Assembly: GCA_017447865.1 (NCBI GenBank)
Contig: JAFSMO010000074.1
Span: 124,001 to 188,000 of the forward strand
Origin: Thermoguttaceae bacterium
GTDB taxonomy: Bacteria > Planctomycetota > Planctomycetia > Pirellulales > Thermoguttaceae
Length of the DNA: 64,000 bases
Direction: 5' to 3'
Both the position numbers and the translations under genes were made by a program. Below the pieces are notes generated by a model that saw only the letters and a program-made list of their open reading frames with translations, was not told the DNA's origin and ran no database searches. This document shows, piece by piece, positions 42,401-49,039 of the stretch. Each line of letters begins with the position of its first letter. Within the stretch, counting starts at the first letter, position 1.

Positions 42401-43184
42401 GGATCAGGGAGAAATCGTCGAATACTCGGTGCGGCCTGACGGCTCGTTCTACCTGAACGGCCGCGGGAAGAGCATCACCGACCTTCTGCAGATCATTCCC
42501 ACGATGAAGAGCGCCCGCGTGAGCGAGGACGGCAAGAAATTCGAGGTCGTGACGAACTGGCACACGATCGTGCCGGCCCCGAAGGAACTCGCCATTTTCG
42601 CCCACGTTTTCGAGCCGCATCGCGGGTACGGCTTCACCCCGACCGGGTGGTACGACGGCTACCACTGCCCCATCCCCACGACAGAGTGGGGGACGAGCGA
42701 CGAAACGCGCGATCTGGAAACCGGCGCGGACCACTGGTTCCGCGTTCCGGACGGCCAGCGCAACGGCAAGTACCAGGTCATGGTCGGCCTTTACGATTCC
42801 AAAGGCTCGGGCCGCCGCTTCCCGCTGATGGGTGAAAACGCGCAGGAAGGCCGCTATGCCGTGGCGGAATTCGAGGTCAAGGACGGAAAAGTCGTCGACG
42901 AGATCAAACCCGTGGCGATCACCGAATCGCTGGACCGATACCGGTCGATCATGGGGAACAAAACCCCGTTTGCGTTTCAGGGCGTGACGACGCTCGGCTC
43001 GGTGTACGTGAAGCCGGCCGCCAACGGGCTGGAGATCCTGCCGCTCCCGCCGATGGAAGAATTCGACGTGACGGTTGACCGCCCGGTGAAACGGGTGACG
43101 TGCGACGGTCAGGAAGTCCCGGTGAAAGACGGAACGTTCCGTGTGAAAGTCGGCGATGCAAAAATTTATCAGGTTGAGTTTTAA
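39456..43184 (+). CDS. Large secreted glycoside-hydrolase-like protein
   Basis: 1242 residues with signal peptide MKKTLPLFCLALFFVALTYCG. The first 350 residues are beta-rich, including a jelly-roll-like part with FRFWACEATEAARKDL. A central TIM barrel follows (about 580-870): DALFIKHVWQVWGYDVRLPD, IPFGVHDNYIDFYPDAEG, LPTMDAYFVDVFTSANVYDYW, and EEGITASEAGSDGLLGG. The D in DAYFVDVF and E in GITASEAG are candidate catalytic residues. The layout recalls GH101/DUF5696-type proteins, but I am not sure of the family. A C-terminal beta-sandwich region closes it. A sugar isomerase-like gene follows by 53 bp, suggesting use of the released sugar. Confidence 0.65.
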   Translation: MKKTLPLFCLALFFVALTYCGRLAAEDAPYEPLAFTVSTNEAGPVKVQLAPMGLITELNAVQTLNATISSTADAPLSAGLEFYSCDSITPVLDGKNVEKVTKTVEIPAGGSVETAFQFQALDGTYSAHYPLHVKCRFTTADGKNHEAHAVRVIETKVPQVKAADAKTVVKIGGVSILRKSFTAWRTLGEEVVQLPDFKETDPESRAAYYTSSHKGRQCIGSHPPYMPRGGSLFAAYEVQLPNEPGLSMNYGACVRDVFAPEPPTDGVTFRFWACEATEAARKDLVSAEKTLLEEFHTLSTDWVDRSFPLEKFAGKNIFLVVEVNPGPKNHTTCDGCFLSGLTINTARGKSLAASDAPAGKPFTLALSKKYSAVITPGPNGLLDGKIAIGDPSKPESFAAFNGISFSVGLQALNSSGAQYTELPKLTRDPKDPNRLRFTATLLADDQEFPVLVEIYPENGMLVFDVPKSNPAELRAFQFQSADQPLKRVYWGHGFVAENPGDFRVGMGGHDLAASHIGIDFQNGTSICMGASCAPVAMVVDGEKNLCTLEMANSFKVALVPASGGAFNAAIKYRKNNSWLPKTAPGVERKRGRLTFDVWGGRYAKDAEDVSKAVQYGVTDALFIKHVWQVWGYDVRLPDIWNENPDQPRVLPGLGTYEELKELAETCAAAGIPFGVHDNYIDFYPDAEGFSYDLIDFNQDGRPRKAWINHGAYAQSYQWRPDLFKPFLVRNLELDRKYLPTMDAYFVDVFTSANVYDYWDREGNFHSMTQTAECWKDCFRTISAALSHTKNGKVEEGITASEAGSDGLLGGISGADCQWMLIDNRKGGTWRKYVPCDDWARTPWFASVNHTNFSRHGAGYSSRYQAYRDPALHNSMSDDYISSEMLGGLDLMVEAGAVFAGSVRKNYLAQHVKRAQADQEISRVEFVDDCLAHQCVAWTNGMKVYVNQAETDWTIAGAVLPQYGFVVLDAEGKIISAIVRNPKDQGEIVEYSVRPDGSFYLNGRGKSITDLLQIIPTMKSARVSEDGKKFEVVTNWHTIVPAPKELAIFAHVFEPHRGYGFTPTGWYDGYHCPIPTTEWGTSDETRDLETGADHWFRVPDGQRNGKYQVMVGLYDSKGSGRRFPLMGENAQEGRYAVAEFEVKDGKVVDEIKPVAITESLDRYRSIMGNKTPFAFQGVTTLGSVYVKPAANGLEILPLPPMEEFDVTVDRPVKRVTCDGQEVPVKDGTFRVKVGDAKIYQVEF

Positions 43185-43237
43185 GGAAAAGGAAACCCGG
43201 ATCGACCCGATCCGAATTCATCACGAAAGGAAATATT

Positions 43238-44101
43238 ATGGCTTTTAAATACGCAATGTGCAACGAAACCTTCTTCCCGGGCTGGAGCCTTGAGAAGCAG
43301 TTCGACTACGTGGCCGCGTGCGGCTACACCGGCATGGAAATGGCACCGTTTACCATCACGCCGACCGACAGTCCGGCAAACGTCTGCGACATTACGGCGG
43401 CCAAGCGCGCTGAGATCTGCAAGATCGCCGAAAAGGCCGGCATTGAAATCCTCGGTCTGCACTGGCTGCTCGCCAAGACGGAAGGTTTCCACCTGACCCA
43501 CCCGGACGCGGAAGTCCGGCAAAGGACCGTCGAGTACGGCAAAGCGCTGACCGAACTGTGCGCCGACCTGGGCGGAAACATCATGGTCTGGGGGTCCCCG
43601 AAGCAGAGAAACATCGAGGTGGGCGTCACGCGGGACGAAGCGTACCGGTACGCGGCAGACGCGCTGAAAGCCCTGGTCCCGACGCTCGAAAAGCACCAGG
43701 TGACGATCGTCTTGGAGCCGCTCGCGCCGGTCGAGACGAATTTCCTCACGTGCGCCATGGAGACCGTGGCGTTGATCGGAATGGTGAATTCGCCGTTCGT
43801 CCAGCTTCATCTGGACTGCAAGGCGATGTGGGGCGGCGAGCTGAACCCGGACGGAACGCGGCGCCCGATGGAGGAAGTCATTCGGCAGTTCAAGCCGTGG
43901 ACGCGCCACTTCCACGCCAACGACCCGAACCTTCAGGGGCCGGGTTTCGGCGAGCTGGACTTCCACCCGATCTTCAAGGCCTTGAAAGAAAACGAGTACA
44001 AAGGCTGGATCAGCGTCGAGGTCTTCGACTACACGCCCGGCGTTGAAAATCTGGCAAAAAAGAGCATCGACTACATGAAGAAAGTCGAGAGCGAAGTCTG
44101 A
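43238..44101 (+). CDS. Sugar phosphate isomerase/epimerase family TIM barrel
   Basis: 287 residues of the xylose-isomerase-like (AP endonuclease 2) fold. Metal-ligand candidates follow the family pattern: E in TIVLEPLAPVETN (about 152), D and H in VQLHLDCKAMWGG and RHFHANDPN, and E in WISVEVFDYTPG near the C-terminus. LGLHWLLAKTEGFHLTHPD near residue 70 carries a conserved histidine pair. No signal peptide, so it acts in the cytoplasm. An AAAGGAAAT site precedes the ATG, and it follows the large secreted hydrolase by 53 bp, so the two probably act on the same carbohydrate. Confidence 0.85.
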   Translation: MAFKYAMCNETFFPGWSLEKQFDYVAACGYTGMEMAPFTITPTDSPANVCDITAAKRAEICKIAEKAGIEILGLHWLLAKTEGFHLTHPDAEVRQRTVEYGKALTELCADLGGNIMVWGSPKQRNIEVGVTRDEAYRYAADALKALVPTLEKHQVTIVLEPLAPVETNFLTCAMETVALIGMVNSPFVQLHLDCKAMWGGELNPDGTRRPMEEVIRQFKPWTRHFHANDPNLQGPGFGELDFHPIFKALKENEYKGWISVEVFDYTPGVENLAKKSIDYMKKVESEV

Positions 44102-44104
44102 AAA

Positions 44105-44198
44105 CGAATGAATAATGAATAACGAATAACGAATAATGGGAAGAAAGACTTTAACCTTGAATCCCGACATTATTCGTTATTCGTTATTCATTATTCAT
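44105..44198. repeat. GAATAAYG palindrome, copy N2
   Basis: Left arm 44105-44138 and right arm 44168-44198 pair almost perfectly and flank a 29-bp loop. The left arm is nearly identical to that of copy N1 at 21069. The loop sequence (GGAAGAAAGACTTTAACCTT) resembles the inner edge of copy N3 at 58398-58416, so the copies share more than the arms. It follows the isomerase stop by a few bases and precedes the transporter promoter. Confidence 0.85.
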
Positions 44199-44214
44199 TT
44201 TCCTGCCCTGCCCC

Positions 44215-44242
44215 TTGTAAAAAAGAAAGAATGGCATATAAT
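44215..44242 (+). promoter_or_regulatory. Promoter of the OPA transporter
   Basis: TTGTAA (44215-44220), 16 bp spacer, TATAAT (44237-44242), with four C directly before the -35. The leader is about 93 nt. Confidence 0.65.
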
Positions 44243-44341
44243 GAAGATTAATGGGGATTTTGTGCCCCATTTTTAACAATTTCCCCAAATTGCCCCCCTC
44301 AAACCCGGCACCGGCCCTGCTCCCATTTTGGAGAGAACAAC

Positions 44342-45916
44342 ATGACCAACGAAAAACAGAAAAATTTCTCAAGAGAACAGTGGAAGTTTATCTTCTTTAG
44401 CATGATCGTCTATATGTTCTTTTACGTTACGCGCAAGAACCTCTCCATGGCGCAGCCTGAAATGCTCGAAGAGGGCGTGATCTCTACCTATGCGCTCGGT
44501 ACGATCATTACCGTCCATGGCGTTCTTTACGGATTGAGCCGGTTTGTGAACGGGTTCTGGGCGGACCGGTTGAACGGGCGGATTTTCATGGCGATCGGTC
44601 TGGCTTTTTCTGCCCTGATGAATTTTCTGTTTGGATGCACATCAATCGCGGTTCTCTTTGCGATTTTCTGGATCGTTAACGGCTGGACGCAAGGAATGGG
44701 CTTTCCTCCCTGTGCGAAAATGCTGACGCACTGGATCCATCCCAAAGAACTGGCGACCAAAATGTCGGTCTGGAACACGTCGCACAGTTTCGGAGCGGTG
44801 ATCGCTCTGGGCCTTTGTTCGCTTATTCTCGGGCCGCTGGGGCTTAACTGGCGCTGGTGTTTCTGGGTCCCGGCCGTGCTGGCGGCTCTCGCGGCGGTTT
44901 TCTGCTTCTTCTGTGTGATGGATTCGCCAACAGAGGCAGGCGTACCGGAACTTGAAATTGAATCGGCAACAACCAATAAACCCTCCTCACAAATCACGAC
45001 GGCAGACCGTCGCCGCCTGGTTTTCGGGAACCGGGTGATCTGGCTGGTTGCCATCGCGAACTTTTTCGTCTATATCGTGCGGTTCGGGTTCCTCGATTGG
45101 GGGCCGACCTTCCTGAAGCAGTTCAAGGGGATTCCCGTCTCCAAGGGCGGTTTGATGATCATCGCGTTTGAGTTGGCGGCGGTGGTTGGCACCATTTTCG
45201 CCGGCTGGGTAACCGATAAAGTGTTCAAAGGACGCGGCGTCCGGACGTGCTTTTTTTGTATGCTTTGCGCGGCGTTATTCTCTTATGGGTTCTGGATGCT
45301 GCCAAACGGCGGAACGGAATTGTGCTACACATACAATGACGCAAATCAGCCAAAGCAGGAAGAAGTCTGCGAGGCGCTGAAAGACTTCGATAAAAACATC
45401 ATCGTCAAGTACCAGCCGCAAGACAATCAGATGGTGATCCATACGGTTTACACCAACAGCAGCGAGGACAAAAAGATCGAGGATTTCAAGGACATTGATT
45501 CCTTCGTTACGACCAAACTGCAGGAGAAATGTGCCGCATCCAACATTGCGTTCCAGTCCCGGAACGAAAAGGCTTCCGCCCCGATCTGGATGGCGACGCT
45601 GCTTCTGATGGGCGCGGGATTCTGTATTTACGGGCCGCAGGCGTTGATCGGCATCGTGGCGGCAAATCAGGCCACCAAAGAAGCGGCGGCGATGGCAAAC
45701 GGCTTCACCGGGATCATGGGTTACGCCTCCACGATCGTTTCCGGCATTGGGATCGCGTTCATCAAAGAGCATTACGGCTGGGGCATCACGCTCGGCTCGA
45801 TTGCCGGCTTCGCCCTGATCGGCATGATGCTCTTTGCGCTCGCCTGGAACGCCAACGCAACCGGTTATAAAACGGAAAGCAAAGCGGACGGGAACGAATT
45901 GGAGACGGAAGAATAA
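44342..45916 (+). CDS. OPA-family MFS transporter (GlpT/UhpT-like) with an inserted loop
   Basis: 524 residues and about 12 membrane segments. The N-terminal part FYVTRKNLSMAQPEML, LSRFVNGFWADRLNGR, and GMGFPPCAKMLTHWIHPKELATKMSVWNTSH matches organophosphate:phosphate antiporters, including the basic residues around FYVTRKNL. Substrates in the family are sugar phosphates or glycerol 3-phosphate. A hydrophilic insertion of about 95 residues (about 325-420, starting at PNGGTELCYTYNDANQ) separates two segments in the C-terminal half and makes the protein about 70 residues longer than usual. It has its own promoter. Coupling to the isomerase upstream is possible but not certain. Confidence 0.85.
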   Translation: MTNEKQKNFSREQWKFIFFSMIVYMFFYVTRKNLSMAQPEMLEEGVISTYALGTIITVHGVLYGLSRFVNGFWADRLNGRIFMAIGLAFSALMNFLFGCTSIAVLFAIFWIVNGWTQGMGFPPCAKMLTHWIHPKELATKMSVWNTSHSFGAVIALGLCSLILGPLGLNWRWCFWVPAVLAALAAVFCFFCVMDSPTEAGVPELEIESATTNKPSSQITTADRRRLVFGNRVIWLVAIANFFVYIVRFGFLDWGPTFLKQFKGIPVSKGGLMIIAFELAAVVGTIFAGWVTDKVFKGRGVRTCFFCMLCAALFSYGFWMLPNGGTELCYTYNDANQPKQEEVCEALKDFDKNIIVKYQPQDNQMVIHTVYTNSSEDKKIEDFKDIDSFVTTKLQEKCAASNIAFQSRNEKASAPIWMATLLLMGAGFCIYGPQALIGIVAANQATKEAAAMANGFTGIMGYASTIVSGIGIAFIKEHYGWGITLGSIAGFALIGMMLFALAWNANATGYKTESKADGNELETEE

Positions 45917-45944
45917 GAACTTCGTTTTTCAGTTTCACCCCTAC

Positions 45945-45972
45945 TTGCACGAATTTGTGTTTGTGGTATAAT
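45945..45972 (+). promoter_or_regulatory. Promoter of tRNA-Pro
   Basis: TTGCAC (45945-45950), 16 bp spacer, TATAAT (45967-45972). The predicted start is near 45979, just before the tRNA. Confidence 0.7.
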
Positions 45973-45984
45973 GGGAAAACTGTT

Positions 45985-46059
45985 CGGGGCATAGCGCAGC
46001 CTGGCTAGCGCATCTGCTTTGGGAGCAGAGGGTCGGAGGTTCAAATCCTCTTGCCCCGA
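45985..46059 (+). tRNA. tRNA-Pro (TGG)
   Basis: 75 nt cloverleaf. Acceptor CGGGGCA (45985-45991) pairs with TGCCCCG (46052-46058), discriminator A. The anticodon stem TCTGC/GCAGA encloses the loop TTTGGGA with anticodon TGG, and the T arm has GGTTCAAATCC. CCA is not encoded. It has its own promoter and terminator, so it is a single-gene unit. Confidence 0.95.
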
Positions 46060-46064
46060 TATTG

Positions 46065-46105
46065 AGAGCGCATCGATCGGGAAGGGTTGAGGCGCTCTTT
46101 TTCTT
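46065..46105 (+). terminator. Terminator after tRNA-Pro
   Basis: AGAGCGC (46065-46071) pairs with GCGCTCT (46092-46098), followed by a T run. Confidence 0.8.
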
Positions 46106-46350
46106 TAAACGGAAAAATATGTTCCGTTTGCTTTTACTTAACCCGTAAAATCAAAAAACTTTTCGTATTTTGTTTAAATTTAATCATTTTTTATAAATTG
46201 GAACAGTCTATCTGTTCGATATAAATAAAATAGAGTATAATATTTCAGAAGGGACATTCTGTAAATGATGTAATTCACTCAGGAATTTCCAGAGAAAAAT
46301 CTTCTTTGGAATATTCAGGTGGAGAAACTATCCCGCATGGAGGCGGAATT
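46106..46350 (+). other. A+T-rich leader region of the RND operon
   Basis: No gene seen. A good -10 TATAAT lies at 46236-46241, but no clear -35 precedes it (TTCGAT at 15 bp is weak). The tolC-like gene begins with a GGAGG site just before 46351. Confidence 0.4.
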
Positions 46351-47673
46351 ATGAAATACACCAACTGGGGCGTCCTTCTCGCAGCCATTTTTTGGCTGTG
46401 TGTAAGCCCGAAACAGACGTTTGGAGTGGAAGAAACCCTGGAACAAGCGTTTCAGACGGCCATCGCGGCCAGCGAAAATGTTCGTGCCGAGGACGACGCG
46501 ATCATGGCGGCCCACATGACGCGCATGGCAGCGACTGGCGCTCGCGTTCCGGAGCTTACGCTCACGGCCGGGTACACGGCTCTGAGCGCTCAGCCGATGC
46601 TGAAAATGGACAATCAGATGGAACTTCCAATATATCCGCTTCCGCTTGATGTACACATGAACGTGCGGGTGGCGAATCAGGATTTCGCGACCACCAGCGC
46701 GATGTTCACGGTTCCACTTTACGTTGGCGGCAAGATTCGGGCGCTCGAGGAGGCCGGTTACGCTCTGGTTGAGGCGGCGAAAGCCGGGAAGCAGGTCGTC
46801 GTGGCGGATCTGAAACTGCAGGTCATGCAGAATTATTTCATGATCCAGCGTTTGCAGCGGCTCCTTCAGGTGGCTCATGCGGCGGAAAAATCGCTTGAGC
46901 AGCACGAGAAAGACGTGGAGGTCCTTTTGGAACAGGGCGTCATTACGCCGACCGCCCAGCTTTCCGCCAAGGCCGCTCACGCCAAAACGAAACAGATGAT
47001 CGTCCAGGTGGAATCCGGTCTGAATACCGCCCGGGCGAATTATAACCGCCTGATGTGGCGTCCGCTTGATACGCCGGTGGAGCTCAAAGAGCTGGAGGTT
47101 CCACCCCCTCCCAAAAATGTGGAGGAGTTAATGGCCAGGGCTGTTGCGCAGCGCCAGGAACTGTGGAAGATCCAGTCCCAGGCCAATGCTGTGGAGGCGA
47201 AAGCCCGAAGCGAAAAGGCGGAACGTTTGCCACACGTTGCGGCTGCTGCCGGTGGAATGTACCTTCAGAACGACTACCTGAAAGATGATGCGTACGCGCA
47301 GGGAACGATCGGCGTGACCTGGACCCCGCTCAACTGTACGAGCCGTGCCAAGGAACGCGCCGCGCAGAATCAGGCCTCCAGCATCCGCCGCAAACGCGAA
47401 GAAGCCATTAATGGAATTCGTGTTCAGGTCGTCAAGGCGTACAACGAAGAACTCGCGGCACGCCAGAATATTGAGACGGCTCACGAGGCTGTCCTGAAAG
47501 CGCGTGAAAACCTGAAGATGGTTCAGGAACAGTTCAAGGAAGGAATCGCTTCCTACTCGGAAGTTCTGGACGCGAACGCACTCAGAACGCAGGCCTTCAC
47601 CGACTACTTCAACGCCCTTTACGACACTTTAGCGGCTTCGTACACTTTACGCTACGCCATGGGAGAACTTTGA
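46351..47673 (+). CDS. TolC-family outer membrane efflux protein
   Basis: 440 residues with signal peptide MKYTNWGVLLAAIFWLCVSPKQTFG. Two long helical halves with family motifs (TLEQAFQTAIAASENVRAEDD near the N-terminus, SARAN-like GLNTARANYNRLM near 230 and EQFKEGIASYSEVLDANALRTQA near 400) identify an OEP protein, which forms the exit duct of tripartite pumps. The start at 46351 is chosen because of the GGAGG site and the signal peptide; the frame is open 15 codons upstream. It is immediately followed by the adaptor and RND pump genes. Confidence 0.9.
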   Translation: MKYTNWGVLLAAIFWLCVSPKQTFGVEETLEQAFQTAIAASENVRAEDDAIMAAHMTRMAATGARVPELTLTAGYTALSAQPMLKMDNQMELPIYPLPLDVHMNVRVANQDFATTSAMFTVPLYVGGKIRALEEAGYALVEAAKAGKQVVVADLKLQVMQNYFMIQRLQRLLQVAHAAEKSLEQHEKDVEVLLEQGVITPTAQLSAKAAHAKTKQMIVQVESGLNTARANYNRLMWRPLDTPVELKELEVPPPPKNVEELMARAVAQRQELWKIQSQANAVEAKARSEKAERLPHVAAAAGGMYLQNDYLKDDAYAQGTIGVTWTPLNCTSRAKERAAQNQASSIRRKREEAINGIRVQVVKAYNEELAARQNIETAHEAVLKARENLKMVQEQFKEGIASYSEVLDANALRTQAFTDYFNALYDTLAASYTLRYAMGEL

Positions 47674-47675
47674 AA

Positions 47676-48959
47676 ATGATTTCCAAATTCAAAACGCTGA
47701 CTGTTCTTTTGCTCGCATTAAGTGGTTTGACCTTGACCGCGTGCAAGCCTCAGCAAAAGGAGGCTGATCCGGAACTCGCGGAAATTCAGAAGGTTCCACT
47801 TGTGAAGGTGATCGAAATTCAGCCGACCCAAACCCTTTGTACCCGTTCATTCACCGGGACGGCTAAAGAGGGGCAAACGACACGCCTCTCGTTCCGTGTT
47901 CCGGGCCCGATCGTGGAATTCCCGGTTGGAATCGGTCAAAAGGTCAAAAAAGGGGACGTTCTGGCGAAACTGGACCCGCGTGACTTCGAACTGGCAGTGA
48001 ATCAGGTAAATGCCGGACTTGGAGAGGCGAACGCCGCGTTAAAAGCGATGAAAACCGGCGCCCGGTCCGAAGACATTGAGGCGTTGGAAGCGAAAATCGA
48101 GATGGAAAAGTCCCAGCTCGAAACTGCCGAGAAAAACGAGGCCCGCTTCGCGAAGCTCATCGAGACGAAAAGCGTTCCGCAGATCAAGTACGACGAAATC
48201 AAACTGATGCGCGACAAAGCGAAGGCCGCGCTGGAAGCCGACGAGAAATTGATGGAAAAGGCCCGTAAAGGCTCGCGTGATGAAGAGATCGAAGCGATGG
48301 AGTCGAAAATTGCCGGCTTGCACGTCATGCTTCAGAAAGCCGAAAACGCATTGGCGGACTCGGTTCTGGTCGCTCCGTCCGACGGCTGCGTCTCGCAGAA
48401 GTTCCTTGAAAACGGCGAAATCGCGGCGCCTGGGATCCCGGTGCTGGTTTTCACCGACACGAATTCCATCCAGGTCGAAACGACGATCCCGGAATCAGTT
48501 TTGATCGAGCAGGACCGTTTCGAGTCGTTCACGTGCGAGTTCGAGGCGTACCCCGGCGTGAAATTTGAAGCAAAACTGCACGAACTGGGTCAGGCCCTTC
48601 AGACCGGCAAACCCGGCTGGCCGCTGACGGTCGAAATCACGACGGACGCGGAGCACCCGGTGCATCCAGGTATGACCGCGACGATCACGGTCGGGATCCA
48701 GAGCTCGAACGACGCATTGATCGTTCCTTTGGCGGCGCTGGTCGGAACCGTTCAGACGGAAGGCGAGTACCAGGCGAAATCGGAAGCGACGCACGTCTGG
48801 GTCGTGGGCGATGATTCTACGGTAAAAGCCCGCCCGGTCACGATCGTGCGTCCAACGGAAAAGGGCATGGAAATTCAGGGGGACCTGAAACCCAATGAGA
48901 GGATCGTCTCCGCCGGCGCGCGGTTCCTGCACGAAGGAGAAAAAGTCCGGGTCCAGTAA
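47676..48959 (+). CDS. RND efflux periplasmic adaptor lipoprotein
   Basis: 427 residues with a lipoprotein signal ending LTLTAC, so it is probably anchored to a membrane. The membrane-fusion protein layout is clear: lipoyl half-motif (FPVGIGQKVKKGDVLAKLDP), a long helical hairpin (about 105-225) and the second lipoyl half (VLVAPSDGCVSQKFLENGEI). The hairpin contains two similar units (ARSEDIEALEAKIEMEK and SRDEEIEAMESKIAGLH), suggesting a duplication. A TTG two codons upstream overlaps the tolC-like stop, but ATG 47676 is preferred. It links the pump to the TolC-like channel. Confidence 0.92.
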   Translation: MISKFKTLTVLLLALSGLTLTACKPQQKEADPELAEIQKVPLVKVIEIQPTQTLCTRSFTGTAKEGQTTRLSFRVPGPIVEFPVGIGQKVKKGDVLAKLDPRDFELAVNQVNAGLGEANAALKAMKTGARSEDIEALEAKIEMEKSQLETAEKNEARFAKLIETKSVPQIKYDEIKLMRDKAKAALEADEKLMEKARKGSRDEEIEAMESKIAGLHVMLQKAENALADSVLVAPSDGCVSQKFLENGEIAAPGIPVLVFTDTNSIQVETTIPESVLIEQDRFESFTCEFEAYPGVKFEAKLHELGQALQTGKPGWPLTVEITTDAEHPVHPGMTATITVGIQSSNDALIVPLAALVGTVQTEGEYQAKSEATHVWVVGDDSTVKARPVTIVRPTEKGMEIQGDLKPNERIVSAGARFLHEGEKVRVQ

Positions 48960-49039
48960 GAGCGGTTTTGTTCATGCTCTCGGGGGCGTTGGCTCCTGGG
49001 GCCTCAAAAGAACGCAAAACAAAAAATCAAGGCAGAAAT

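Noticed and set aside
39615..42734. 1039-codon minus-strand frame
   Set aside because: Antisense of the large secreted hydrolase; Arg/Val/His-rich without motifs.
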